Below, in pieces: positions 1 through 27,615 of a stretch of DNA of 64,000 nt (position 1 is its first letter; each line of letters opens with the position of its first letter). A program made the translations under genes and the position numbers. Below the pieces are notes generated by a model. That model had not been told where the DNA came from. It was given only the letters and a program-made list of their open reading frames with translations, and did not search any database. The stretch covers positions 2,566,501 to 2,630,500 of the forward strand of contig OZ004598.1 in NCBI GenBank assembly GCA_963924555.1, given 5' to 3'. The stretch comes from Crambe crambe. Taxonomy: Eukaryota; Porifera; Demospongiae; Poecilosclerida; Crambeidae.

Positions 1-561
1 TCAAAAGGGTGATCTACAAGAGTGCGGCCAGAGTTACAAAACCTATTATTCCCGGACATTCCTTGTTTATAACAATTTAAGAGTCAATAAGGTCAAAATG
101 CTGCATTTAAAGAGTAGATATTCCATACAAAACACTTGTATCTAGCATTAGATAAAGTAGAAAATTGATGGCAATAAGTTCATAAACCAGCAATAAAAGC
201 TAATTAAAATGGATACTTAGTGTGTGTGTGCATGTGTGGTGATAATAGGAATGGTAGGAATAACCTGAATTAGATAGTGAAGTGACTGTGGTGGGTATTA
301 AATAATATTTAACATAACATGCCTCCAGCTATGGTTAGCCTAGCTATGGTAGCTAAGCCAGCGAAATGAGCTCTTGCTTGCACATGTTCTTAGATTGTAT
401 GGTAAAGATGGTTAGTAGAGTCTCATTTCTATCCGCAATCAAGGCTTGCCGCTACGGGTGAGAAGGCTGAAGAACTCTGCTTGCACGTGTTCAGTAAAGA
501 TCGTCAATCAAATCACCTGATCATTGTCTTCAACAAGTTAGCTGATACAAAGAAAAATATA
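1..561. other. Non-coding start of window, probably intron
   Basis: I see no reading frame or conserved coding motif here. It lies upstream of the first visible alanyl-tRNA synthetase exon, so it is probably intron of that gene, whose 5' exons are outside the window. Confidence 0.5.
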
Positions 562-933
562 CTAATGCAACCTACAAGCTATAGAACTGTTGTCACTGGC
601 ACTGAATCTCCCATGCCTTCCTGATAATTCAACTCTAATGTATCCAAATCTAATAGTCACAGGAACGACTTTGGCCAAGCGTAAATTTAACCTCGTTATC
701 TTCAGGAAGAGCATCCCAAAGGTACACCAAAACACATTCGCACACTGAGCCATTGCAGCATTTCCAGGTTTACTGTCAGCAGCAGCCACGATAACCTCAT
801 CACATATGGGATAGAGGAACTTGGCCTTTTTTTTTTTCCTTGATTTGACGGGTTTATGACTAAATAGATGGGGTAGAATTACCACCACACTACTTGTACT
901 CGCCATCGTACATTGTGTCAAATTATGATGATT

Positions 934-935
<2 letters not shown>
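562..935 (-). pseudogene. Possible PHD-finger remnant of a retroelement ORF
   Basis: A minus-strand frame begins with a Met near 905, just after a GA tract. It runs through a basic stretch (SRKKKKAK) into YPICDEVIVAAADSKPG. That resembles the start of the treble-clef PHD-type fingers in the first ORF of some cnidarian and sponge LINEs, where a C-P-x-C-D motif is followed by a second cysteine pair and a W-x-H-R-x-C motif. Here the first cysteine is a tyrosine, and the expected W-x-H-R-x-C segment is not in frame. If the assignment is right, the copy is dead. The tail after about residue 100 is unlike any family I know. A chance open frame is the alternative. Confidence 0.25.

Positions 936-1017
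<82 letters not shown>
936..1017. repeat. (TC)n microsatellite
   Basis: About 82 bp of uninterrupted TC dinucleotide, 75 bp upstream of an alanyl-tRNA synthetase exon. It produces spurious Arg-Glu open frames on the minus strand. Confidence 0.98.
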
Positions 1018-1021
<4 letters not shown>

Positions 1022-1092
1022 CCAATGTTGTACATAGTGTGTATGTAGTTAAGGTGATGTTATATATATTTTTTTATTTTTTTTACCCTTAG

Positions 1093-4000
1093 ACACTTAC
1101 AGCAAGGGGGACATATCTCTTCTTTTGCCATAGTGAGTGAGGAGGCCATAGCCAAAGGAATAAGGAGAATTGTTGCTCTCACTGGAAGAGAGGCTAAAAA
1201 GGTATTGAGTAGATAATAACAGAGCAGTTATAAAAGGGGTACATGCTATTATTAAAAGATTCGGTGTAGCCACCAGATTGAATTTCTACGTAAATGTCAT
1301 AAAGTCAAAACTTGCTCTGTGTATGATTTCTAGTTGTTTGAAAGTCAGTCCCAATTTAATAAGGAAGGAGGGGAGGGGGGGACAAGATTTTGATCTTTAC
1401 AGGCAAGAGAGGGAGATAGAGATTTAAGAAAAACATTTTGTGTGGAAAATGATGACAGTTCTGCTATTATGGGTGTGGCATTATATTCCCCCCCCCCCCT
1501 TTTAGTCTCATCGTCGGGCCGACCTGCTGCAGGAAGCTGTGGATAAGGTGTGTAGTCAGATCACCAATGGGATGAATGATGGATCCATCACCTACAAAGC
1601 AGCTGTCAGGACCATCACTGACATGAATGATGTGAGTGAATGTAATCTTCTACAGTAGAGCATGTCCAAGTTCTCACTAGCTCAATGAGCTAACTTCAGG
1701 TCGACTCATTGTATCCAAGTCTATATGCATGCTTCCTCCAGTTATCTCACTCAATAGCAAACAAATAAATTGGAGAGTTGTTACTACTCTCAACTAGCTG
1801 CATATGCTATGTAAACTTCTCTAGATACTAGCTTAAAAATTCTTTTCACGTTTCGGCCTGGTGCTCAGGCCTTCCTCGGGGGATGTTTATAAATAAATTG
1901 GAGCTAATATGATTATTATAAGAATACTTGTTCACTTGCTCACTATCAAATGTTACACATTTTTCCGTATCTTTGATTGGGCCAGGATTACTTGTGAGGT
2001 CATGTCCTTATTCGCTTCTGATTCCCAGTGACCTGAGGGAGGCAAGAAAAAATAATAGCCTCAAACTATAGATTTGAATAAGAGAGGCCCAGAAAAGGAG
2101 ATGGGAGTGTATGAAATAAGGTCTTCTTCCTACAGCCTGGGCCTAAGATCAATCAGCTACTTTGATGTTCAATGGTGGCCCTGTGATTACAGTATGAACA
2201 TTTCATCAAGGTTAAAGTCTAGCCATCTTGTGTGGTAATGTTTCCTCATAATTCAGTATAATCCATAAACCCATGGCACCCATGTTCAAACTATATCCTG
2301 CTATAGCTAGCTAAGGTGAGTATGGACTAGGCTAGCTACAGTAAAGTAACTTTACCTTGACGCTTTAGTAGCCATGCTTTCTCGTCTTCATGGAGATTAA
2401 ACATTTCCATGGACAATGGGCGATATGACTCGTAATGCCCATCGTTTATGACGATGGGCATTATGACTTATAAACCACACCGCAGTCCTTTTATCTCGCC
2501 CACACATGTACATACATAAACAACACCAAAGTGAAATAACTGTAACAAAAAATCTATAAGCGAGGAGTTTACTTGAAGAGTAATTGTGACCCTGTTGTTA
2601 TTATTACAGATCCGAAACATGTAGTACCACGTATATCGATGTATGTATAGTAAAGACACAGTTTGAATAGTGTTTGGACTATTGGAGAAATAGCAGGTTC
2701 AAACAAACGTCTAGCACTTTTGACTTTTTTTCCTCAGCACCTAAGTGCCGAGGCGCACAACTATGATCTATGAGAGCAGAGGATACAAAACTCAAGATTT
2801 TATGATTGTCTGAAAGGGCAGCAAGAGAGCCTACAAGAAAGCCTACAGAGTCACAAGTAGGCAAGTTAACAGGTCATGCAGTGAGAGTAGGTAGATAAAC
2901 GATCATTTGAGAGAAAGGGAGCAAGAAAACCAACATTCGGGGAGAGTCTGGTAGCTACAACTGTGTGGTCCATTAATACGGTTCCCATAACTTCAGTCCT
3001 ATAATTTTTGTTTACCGACACCTCCCAAATTCTCAGTTACAGGTATTGTGGGGGAGAGCCTGACTAGCAAGACTATTTGCCTGACCAATGCAAAAACACT
3101 GCTACACCTCTGCTACATGTTTGCTAAAGCAGCACAGAAAGTCGTTGATGATATATCATGTCATCGCATGCAGTATATCCCTGCAAAAAAGAAATCGGTG
3201 ACAACCAAATTTAATGCATTATAGCCAACGTGCCGAGGCATCAAGTCTTTTTAAAGCCAAACTTGTTCCTGTTAGCCTGACAGTGATTATTATCACATAG
3301 CAAACTTGAGTGTCAAAATCCAAATCAGTTAATATTCCGAGTTATTGTAGATGCTAAAGAATAACACCAGGTATTGTCAGAGAGAGTAGTTGCTCTCTCT
3401 GTGTAGGGATGACGCAGACACTGCATATACATTAATACTAAAGTGAAATTCCAGTTCCCCATTCTGCAAGAGTTAATCTCTCTAATCACTGGTAAAAGCT
3501 AGCACTCGTAATAGGTCGCATGTGTAATTAGCTGTACTTTAATCAGTTGGATACTGACCAATCAGAGACCATTGCATAGTGTCTTGGATCCTGCAGTATT
3601 TTTTTCTGGTGATATAGAGTGTTATTTTCATAGGAGCTGTTTTGAATGCACTGATCCTTTCGAATTGATTTACTGGTGATATAATTATTATAGGGTGTTA
3701 CTTTCATATGGAGTGTTAGTCTTCAGTGTCTCTGATCTTTGGCCATTCTTTCCTTGCCCATTGAGCTAAAAAGCGTTCATGGAGCCATAGAATATAATAC
3801 AATGTATTAGCTAGCTGTTTGATAGAGCTTCTCATTTGCACATGTTTAAAAAAAATTTTTTAATAACTATTTGCTAACAGTGTCTTTGAAATGATAATAT
3901 GACCACAACTAAAATGAATGCAAACCCTCCAGCGCAAAGGGTTAGCTTATGCTAGCTAATGTGTAGAAGAGTATATGTCTAGTTTCACTACTTACATGAC

Positions 4001-7000
4001 ATATATATCAATAAAATATACATAAATATCTTCCTCATGCTCACGATGTTGATCAGCACAGATGCGCAACTCAATATCATCACTTGTAGGCTGTGGCAGT
4101 GTTGTACAGAACCATGGAGGGGTGTTGAACTCACAGCAAGCATCAGTAGGACCACACCCTTGTCCATCCCACAGGGGGTCATCGGAATGCACGAAACTTC
4201 CAGTGAATCCTGGTCCAGCATTTCCAGTATCACAGAAGTAATTGTTGCCAACAAAAGATGGAACTTGATATGGCCAGCTTATGTTAGTATTTGTGCAAGG
4301 ACAGTTTTCTCTAACTCGATAAGAAGGATCAGTTTCGTACAGTGTAGCCGCAAATGACCAAATGTGCCGTCGTGAGCCTGCAGCACCATGTGTGAGGGAG
4401 ATACCATCAATGTATGCACTCTCCAAGCCTGGATTTACATGAATTGATGGGAAAAAGGCATCGGTAGAGCCTTTCTGATATCCAATGATTCTTCCACATA
4501 CATGTGAGTAAGAGTGACCATTTGATGGAAAAAAGGCTGAATCACATGTGTAGATAAACTGACCACCAATGGATGATCGACCACAGGCTCTGACTGGTGA
4601 GGTTATACGTCTCCAATTAGTGGGACATTGCTGAGAGGGATCAGTCATGTTGAGGAAGGCAATCCTAGTCCACTCTCCACGGTTACCACATGAACATGGA
4701 GGACCATTATATATACGATCTAGTTCAGGATTCACTATATTGTCTAGAAGATTTTGGATTTCTTGCTCTGTGGCATTTCTTTGTGCATTTATCACCTCAG
4801 CAGAAGGACAGACTCCAGATGTTATTCCATGAACCACAGCTGGAGAGACTACAGCTGGAAGTGTAAAATTTTGCTGAGAAGTGCCATAATGAACATTAGT
4901 GATCACTAAAATGAAGAAAGCGAAGTGAAACATCATTAGTGAAGAGTTATATGCTCTGTTATGCTATTTTTCAGCACTGGAACCAAATTGTTTGGATTCT
5001 TAGTATACTGATCCCAAGTATCCTTGGAATATCTAGACTCTATCAACTGTGTCCCCAGATAATAGACAACTATCAAAATTCAGGCTTCAGGACAGCTATT
5101 ACTCTGGCTTAGCCAACCACATCCCAGGAAGTGTGAGGGGGAGTAACATAGTTGTCAGATTAGAATTTCCATTATGGTCAGCTTATAATAAAAGCAACAT
5201 GCATTGCAGTGCAAAATGTATATCTGCTATGGTTGTGGACTTGTGGAAGTGAAGCTCCAAAATCCCAGCATGTGCTCTTACTGTGCTAGTCTCTTCTCAA
5301 ATCCAATTGGGAGCACAGCAAAAGCATCTCTGCCGAATAGAAACTGGATCACTACTTCCAACTGTTCAGGCCTTAGTGACAACTTCAGGGCAGCTTCATT
5401 TGCTACACTGGATGGTTTCTCCATTAGCAGCTTGCCAGAGCTTATTACGTTAAATCTGCTTTCCGAGGGTGGAAGTGTGGGGTGTAGCTACTCTCAATTA
5501 GGTTTGTTTCATGTGTGGGTAGATATGCTTCAATAGCAACCAGTCAAACATTTTCTGATATTAAGATCACACCCAGTTATTTAAAAAGTGTGCTTTGGTC
5601 AAAATTGGGATCTCTACTCTACAATTTCTCATTTAATTTTGGTTGCCTGAGTTGCGTGGATTATTGCAGCTAAGTGGAGTTATTATTGGAATTTGCCATG
5701 CTTGTTGAATGACAGGAAAATGTCCTGAAAGAAAGGAAACAGACTATCTGGCGACATGAACAAAGTGTGCTTTGTGTGTTTATTGTGTAACAGTCATAAC
5801 TGAGGCATGTGATACTACAAGCATATCAAAGTAAAATATATTACATGACATTATTAGCTCTGAACAATGTGTGGGTAGCTCTCCACAATTTTTTTGATAT
5901 TGATAACACAATTTAGTTGACCTAGTGGGGTTTAAATGACCCATCACACTAAATCTTGGTAAATTATTGTCAAGGAAACACCATCAAACCTGATGAACAG
6001 GGTATACTGAAAAAAAGTAGGAGGGGTTTAGCCCCTAAAGCCACTCCTTATCTATACCTGTTGCACTGGCATCAGTAGACTAGTTAGCTATCTACTGCAT
6101 GTCTGCGGTGCACACTAATGCAGCATATTCTGTGGTAACGCACACAGTTTGTATGACAAGCAGCGTATTCAAAATTTGAGTAGTACATAAATTATAGGGT
6201 GAGGGCATTACCTGTATGCATGTGGTCTTTAACTCCTCCATGTCGTATAAACTGTGGTTACCTCAGAATATGCCAGGGTATGAGAGTTGAGAGAACTCAC
6301 TAATATAAGATGGTACTATAATCTGGATGAACTACTAGTCCTCTGTCACTAATTTTGTTGCCAAGTACTTTGGATTCCCCGGCTGTTTTACATAGTCACA
6401 CCCCCATCTTATAGCGAATATGTAGCTCTCTGGTAATCTTGTAGCTTTACTACTGAGCTTGTAGCTCTCTTGATAGCAAAAGACTTTAGTAGAAACTGAG
6501 ATGGTCAATATGTGCTACAGCTTTGAATTCAGATGCTGTAATATGTCCAGCCCCATAAGGAGCCATACATTTAAACCTGAAGTTTGACACTTACTCACCT
6601 TTGAATTTCTACATTCAAGAGAGTCAATGCTTATTAGCTAGCCTTTCTCCAGATGCAAGAGGTGAATCTGACCTACTCTGCATTCAGTGTGAAGCCTATG
6701 TAACTTTACTATCCTGGAAGGTTATGTATGGCAGATAGGTTGTACCTAGCACAATCATTGCATGAGCATTGCAATCACCTTCAGCAGGGCAATACCTATT
6801 CAATGTGCCAATCACTCTTACGATGTATATGGATTCTCACTGAGTTGTTTTGATTTTTCATGGTTCTCTGGATGAGCGCCATGCAGAGCACCTAATTTCT
6901 CACAGGATCCCCATGCAATAAGGAAATGCATGTGCACACAAGCATTACATCAGCTACGTATCTTCTTACCATTTTTCCATTGGAAATGCACCATCTTAAA

Positions 7001-10000
7001 GCCAAATCTAATATGAACAGGCTCATTATAAGTTAATCTGGCAAAGAACACCATAAAATTGGGAAATTTTCACGTTGAATTATTTTCGAGTGTTAAAAAT
7101 AAATGGTGTCAATAATTCACGATGTCAGCTTTCCGAGAATTATTTTTAACAGTGAAATTTTTGAAAAGGTCGTCGGTGATGTGCGACAATTGAAATCTAT
7201 TATGCACATACTGTGTAGGACGAGATGCAAAAAAATTATGGATGAGTTTGAAATACTGTACTGTATTAGTGGCTACCACTCTATCAAGACATTTGGATGG
7301 AAGTCATCAGAGAAACACTGGTGTGCAAGAGAGAGCCAACAAATGAGAAGGACAGATACGTAGTAGCAGTAATGAAAGCTGGAGTAATAGTAGGACACCT
7401 ACCAAGAAGAATTTCTAGAGTGTTCTCCTTATTCTTACTGAGAGGAGGGGAGATTTCTGTACTGTAACAGGGAGTTAAACACTATTCCGCTGATGTAGTT
7501 CATGCCTAAAGGCAAACCTAAAGAAATAAAGAAGCTAAAAACAATCAAAAAGAGAAATTATGACGATCTAGTCAAGTGCAATATCACTATCAGCACAGCC
7601 ATGGAGTCATAATTGAGTTCACTATTGCAATCTTCGCTTCCACATCAATGTCTTCATCACTGTAACTGTTGTCTTCACTCTCCTTGTTGTAGAAAAGAAT
7701 GGAATTGGCAGTTCGAAATTGATTCAATGAATCCTGCCCTAAGAATGTTGGCATAGTGACATACTACTTTTGGCTTTACTTTTCGACCTTTGATTCCTCG
7801 ATATTTGTTGGGTGAATCCTGATAGCTTACCATAGGTCTTTTGCTTACTGGTGCATGTGTTTGTTGAGGTAGAGGGAAACCATTTCAATTTTTTCTTCGA
7901 TGTTTTCCTTTTCTGGGGTAGAAGTACTCCTGGACGATTTTTTGAAATATCTTCTGTGAGGACCTCCCACCTAGTTTTACAATAATTTAAATCTGACATG
8001 GGTTGTGTCATATAATTATTTCTGTGCTCGTCCCCACTGCGTAGAGCAAAATATAGCCCATTCATGTATTGAGGACTCGGGTCACCTAGAATCTTCTCTT
8101 CCCATAATAATTCCTCCTCGTCTGCAGTGATTGCCTCAGCTTGCCTGTGTACAGACCCCAGTCCTTTTGTTTGCAACCACTTCATTTCTGCAACTAGACT
8201 TCCATGAAATCCTGCAGATTCTGGGTCTTTGAAAAAGTCAATGTTTGCATTGAGCGTGTTGCGCACATGATGCATGATTCCACAAACAATATGGTACAAT
8301 GTGTTAGGTTGATATTCACCGCCATTGACTTTTCGAACTTCTAGGACAAATTTTATTATCCAGTGTGACAGACCAGCTGCATCCATCTCATGGATACTGG
8401 GTATTGAATATCACTTGATGGTTTCTCCATCCTTTCCAGAGTCTGATGCAATAATCAGTGTCCTGCCTGGTCTTCTTTGGAATGGCTTTTTATCGAGCCT
8501 CAATCACTTCTTCATTGCTCATAGGCTGTGTAAATCGGCTACTGGTCTGAACCTCACTCTCACTAGTTGATACCAGCATGACCTGCTGATAGTCGATTAT
8601 AATTTGCAGGAGTTCTTGTTCAACTATAATAGCTAGCTAGCTATTCTTGCTTCAGATGTGATACTTACCTAGCTGCTGACTCAACACCAAAAATATGTCG
8701 TCAAATTCATCCGTTTCTTCATTCCGAGGTTCACTGCTAGCTACCTGGCCCCTCCCTTCACTTGCTGGTTCCTGCGCAGTAGGTGCTGCCAGTACTGCGC
8801 CTTCACATATACCCCACGCACTGCACCAAGGCTCTCCCAAACAAGACAGGTCACTGCAGTGTTCAGAACTAGAGAAGGGGTACTCATCATTAACATCTGT
8901 TATTTACGTCATAGAATCTTAGCTAGGGCTAGGCCCAGGGCTGTAGCAACCCGAGTGCAGTGAGGGTACTATTAAGGGCCTGAGGGTCTCGTTGTCTATT
9001 ATATAAATACCTTCCTCGCAAATAGGACAGTACATAGCATTAGGCTTTCCCAATCTAGGGTGCAAGTGCTTGTGGTCATTTGCACGTGTAGTTACATATT
9101 TTCATGAGGTAAATTTAAGTGTGAGCCTAATTTTTTTGTTTTATTTTACAATAGGAACTGTCTAACTCCCTTATCTCACAATGGAAGAAGGAAGCCATGC
9201 GATCAACTCTCGATTACCTCAAGAAGAGCATCACAGACTTGGATAAACGTGCCAAAGCCAAGCAAGTGCAACTGGTGAGATTAACAAATTCTATATTGGA
9301 GGGGGGAAGTTTAAAGTATGAGCAATTTGTCTCTTTGCTTGTCTCTATTCATGGCTTTCCTACTGCCTGGCTGACCATCTGGTTAACAAGACAGTACTTC
9401 TTGCTATCTGTGCTTCCTGTCTGTCCATCAATAATATTCATGCACATACATAGTGTCAGTACAAAATAAATCCCCTAATTCGCAGTCACTTTACCAATCA
9501 TCCCTTAACTCAGTCCTGTGATGGTGTATTGTTATTATTACAGGCTGTGAAGGAACTCATAGGTGCCATGGAGGATCCCAATTCATTTGGTTTTGTTGTA
9601 GAAGTTCTGGATCTCCAAGGCCAATTCAAGGTATCACTAATTCACCAGCACCTAGGAGAAATCCATTCAGCACAGCCTGAAATCCAATTTGTGATATGAC
9701 ATGTATCATTGGAATAGAATAGGTCATGCAGACATGCAGTACTCAGTGCTGTGTAGTGTGTTACATACCACATGCTAAACAAGGAGAGTTGGAATCAGTT
9801 TACATCGATAGATAATGGGAGGATACAAGCTTCTATGCTTCCAAGTATCATTCTATTATAATCTGCTTCAACTTTAAGTCAGTGTTCTAGCCAGCCATTT
9901 TAACAGAGTGGTGCTGACCCCAAAAATCTTGTGATTTAGCTGCATTCCCCTTTCACTGCATCTAAGAAAATTGTCTTTTCTTAGAGCAATGCAGCACCAC

Positions 10001-11407
10001 TCTATTTGAATCCTTGCAAGTTACGTAGCTAACATTAGTGAGGAATGAATTAGCCTGTTTTACTACACCCATTGTCTTCATCCTATCCAGGCTTTGGTTG
10101 GTGTGATGAAGCAGTTTGTATCTTCTGCTCCCAACACTGCTGCCATGCTCCTTAACATTGATGACAATAAGGTCATGTGTGTCTGTCAAGTCCCAAGTGT
10201 GAGTACACCTTTACTATAGGTGTAGTTGGACAGTTGCAGGATCTTGTAAACAATAATGCAAGATTTGGTATTATCATGATAAATCCATGTAGAACAATTT
10301 TCATCATGCGTGATGAGTGAATGAAAGAATAAGAGGCTACTGTGATGTTCTTTTTAGTCTTATGATTTGCATCTTGACTTTGCAGTGATTCTCACTGCAA
10401 AATCACTGCAAAGTCTCAGTCGAACAGTACAGTATATCTGTCATCACTAAAGTAAATTCACTTCTTCGCTCATTATCAAACATTATGAACACAGTCATAA
10501 AGTGCAACTTTAATGTGTCTACGGTTGATGAGCAGTGTGGAATCAGGTAACAACTCGCCTACAGGATTCTCAAAATAATATCTAATTCAGTTGCTTTTTT
10601 GGTTCAGATATTCGTTAGTTTTTGTGTGCATTTGTATCAAACTTTTACATAATAATACTTCTCTACAAGGAGTTTTTACCTTTTAGGTTAGTCTATCACT
10701 TGGTGTTGTAACTTGCACAACATGTAATTTTAACTATAGTAAGGCACCCTGAGAGAACTAGAGAACAATGTTAAATAGAAGAAAGAGAACGTTAGTGTCC
10801 GGACACGATACAATAATAATTATTTGTTAATGCATGTCTATGACATGGTCATCCACACCAAACTTTCTTTCAGTGTTTCTGCTTGTGTTCTCTTGATACT
10901 CGACCACTTGCTTGAAAGCTGCACCCGAAGATTACTTTTGGGGAGCTTCAGCCTTTGCTATAAGATTAATGAGCTGGCCATGTGCACACTCTTAGCCACT
11001 TTTTTTTTTTTTTTGCAAGCGAGATGTTTCTAAATGAGGGTGGCATCTATACAGTAACAGAGTCATTATATGCAATGAAATACATATCCATTATGTTGGA
11101 AACCCTCTTCGTATTAATTCTTACATTCTGTAGTTAGCTATTATGAAATGAAAAGCAATGCCATTATGATTATGATCGTACATACCTGTAAGTTAAGACT
11201 TAATTTTTTTTTGTATGTTTCTATGTTCTGTAGTCCTTAGTAGAACGAGGACTGTTGGCAAATGAATGGATTGAAGCAGTCACCACGGAGATGGGTGGAA
11301 AAGGTGGAGGTAGCAAAAGCTTTGCCCAGGCTTCAGGAATCAACACACACAAACTTACAGATGTAATCAATTTGGCTAAGGACCATGCCAGGGAGAAGCT
11401 GAAGTAG
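1093..11407 (+). CDS. AARS1: Alanyl-tRNA synthetase, C-terminal 240 residues (5' end outside window)
   Basis: The enzyme charges tRNA-Ala in the cytosol. The visible part covers the end of the editing domain and the C-terminal C-Ala region. Exons: 1093-1201, 1506-1631, 9155-9274, 9544-9630, 10091-10198 and 11234-11407. All introns are GT-AG and the phases agree across every junction. Exon 1 encodes a segment containing [19 protein letters not shown], the end of the editing domain, which follows the zinc-binding C-x-G-G-T-H motif of the family. Exon 3 has [19 protein letters not shown], typical of the helical linker. Exon 5 ([17 protein letters not shown]) and exon 6 ([15 protein letters not shown]) are the C-Ala/DHHA1 signatures, ending in TAG at 11405-11407. 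The first base of exon 1 completes a codon begun upstream, so this is not the start of the gene. Intron 2 is 7.5 kb, against 0.3-1.0 kb for the others, and contains three unrelated coding remnants or genes. Confidence 0.95.
1847..1883 (-). ncRNA. Degenerate hammerhead-ribozyme-like core
   Basis: On the minus strand the sequence reads CCGAGGA, then GGCCT-loop-AGGCC, then GAAACGTG. This matches the order of a hammerhead core (CUGANGA, stem II, GAAA), with the U4 position changed to C. I see no stem III partner with a cleavable NUH triplet upstream, so activity is doubtful. Similar cores are known from Penelope-like elements and retrozymes of invertebrates. It may be a remnant of one. Confidence 0.3.
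2433..2463. repeat. 13-bp perfect inverted repeat (hairpin)
   Basis: TAATGCCCATCGT and its complement are separated by 5 bp. It could be a short MITE end or a simple cruciform. No target duplication is evident. Confidence 0.7.
3992..4936 (-). CDS. Secreted cysteine-rich protein, single exon, nested in AARS1 intron
   Basis: A 314-residue uninterrupted frame. The ATG at 4934-4936 is followed directly by a second ATG. Residues 1-20 ([20 protein letters not shown]) are a clear signal peptide and I see no later membrane span, so the product should be secreted. The mature part is rich in cysteines and aromatic residues and has N-glycosylation sites. Recognisable blocks include [33 protein letters not shown], a [12 protein letters not shown] motif, a D-G-I-S-L-T-H-G motif followed by R-R-H-I-W-S-F-A-A, and a C-terminal C-C-x-F-N-T-P-P-W-F motif. 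I recall this block order from uncharacterised secreted proteins that are multigene in sponges and cnidarians, but know no function. The gene runs against its host gene and has no introns of its own. Confidence 0.85.
   Translation of the reverse strand: MMFHFAFFILVITNVHYGTSQQNFTLPAVVSPAVVHGITSGVCPSAEVINAQRNATEQEIQNLLDNIVNPELDRIYNGPPCSCGNRGEWTRIAFLNMTDPSQQCPTNWRRITSPVRACGRSSIGGQFIYTCDSAFFPSNGHSYSHVCGRIIGYQKGSTDAFFPSIHVNPGLESAYIDGISLTHGAAGSRRHIWSFAATLYETDPSYRVRENCPCTNTNISWPYQVPSFVGNNYFCDTGNAGPGFTGSFVHSDDPLWDGQGCGPTDACCEFNTPPWFCTTLPQPTSDDIELRICADQHREHEEDIYVYFIDIYVM
4937..7200. other. AARS1 intron, no gene supported
   Basis: Several short open frames occur, for example 5204-5536 (+), but none has a recognisable domain, splice context or codon bias. 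I treat the stretch as intronic non-coding DNA. Confidence 0.5.
7205..7500 (+). pseudogene. HIRAN-like domain fragment, frameshifted
   Basis: The frame from about 7240 gives ISGYH, then shifts near 7285 and continues as [17 protein letters not shown]. That is followed by [19 protein letters not shown] and [20 protein letters not shown] buried E-P-x-N, D-R-Y-A-V-A-V and V-G-H-L/V-P series is the HIRAN pattern, a small DNA-end-binding domain known from HLTF/Rad5 and from many stand-alone proteins in sponges and cnidarians. An in-frame TAA follows soon after, and the following 60 bp still look related. I infer a dead copy left by duplication or transposition. Confidence 0.5.
7590..8840 (-). pseudogene. 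DUF3504/Crypton-like tyrosine recombinase, broken
   Basis: The best-preserved part is 8386-7739: [21 protein letters not shown][10 protein letters not shown], a D-F-F-K-D-P segment, [17 protein letters not shown] and [15 protein letters not shown], where the arginine in L-R-S-G is the expected catalytic one. This is the DUF3504 domain of QRICH1, ZMYM2 and KCTD1-type proteins, derived from Crypton transposons. Upstream, in another frame, NEEVIEAR, a stop, then [14 protein letters not shown] matches the usual start of such proteins. A frameshift follows near 8395. Downstream, [15 protein letters not shown] is again in a different frame. A possible first exon at 8840-8676 ends in a GTAAGT donor. 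Several breaks make it a pseudogene. It could be a dead transposon or a dead host-domesticated copy. Confidence 0.7.
10376..10415. repeat. 14-bp perfect inverted repeat in AARS1 intron
   Basis: GACTTTGCAGTGAT and its complement flank 12 bp that also contain CACTGCAAA, so two alternative hairpins are possible. Confidence 0.75.
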
Positions 11408-11779
11408 CTAAAAGTTCATTGTCATGAATTATTTTTATTTCTTTAATTTAATAGTAGCATAAGTGGCTATAATAATAATGTATTGTTGGTCCTGATGAGA
11501 CCTGTTAGCTATTTGCCCAAGCAGCTTCATGCATGTACATCTTGTATGAAGGGAACCAGAGTGTGTCTCCACAAATGACTGTCGAGGTGGGGATAGACTG
11601 TATATTGAATCTTGCTTCTGGTGTAAATATTAGTAAGAGTTGCAGGAGGAAGTTATTATGCTGCATGATAAAACAGCTCGAGCCGCGCCGGGCCGTGGGG
11701 CTGGATTCTGGTAAGGGTCGGCGGCGTCGCTCTAATTCTAAATAAGAAGCACCTGCAGCCACTCCTCCTTGTTTTACAG
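11408..11779 (+). other. AARS1 3' flank and unresolved 5' end of the receptor kinase gene
   Basis: Contains a GC-rich island at about 11678-11735, unlike the surroundings. A frame from ATG 11533 runs to a GTAAGG donor after 11710 in phase 1, the phase that the next tentative exon needs. It lacks a signal peptide, which a receptor should have, so the true first exon remains unidentified. Confidence 0.35.
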
Positions 11780-27400
<15,621 letters not shown>

Positions 27401-27615
27401 AGTCTTCTAGCTAGTAACTTCCATTATAATCATTGATTAATCATAAGATAGTAAAATGTGGGGCAGATGCAGATGTTCTGTAATTGTACTTGTTGTTCAC
27501 AAGGGAGTGGGAAGATGCAGGCTAGTTGCTATCTACTAAAAGGCTTGTAGTATGGGTCGTCGAAACACCAGGCTAAGTCTTGCTCACTCATTAGCAGTAG
27601 CTAGCTCTGCAGTCC

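Larger units (their letters stand above)
1632..3991. other. First part of the large AARS1 intron, no gene seen
   Basis: Holds the hammerhead-like motif at 1847-1883 and a 13-bp hairpin at 2433-2463. Otherwise it is AT-rich sequence with stops in all frames and no exon-like segment I could support. Confidence 0.5.
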
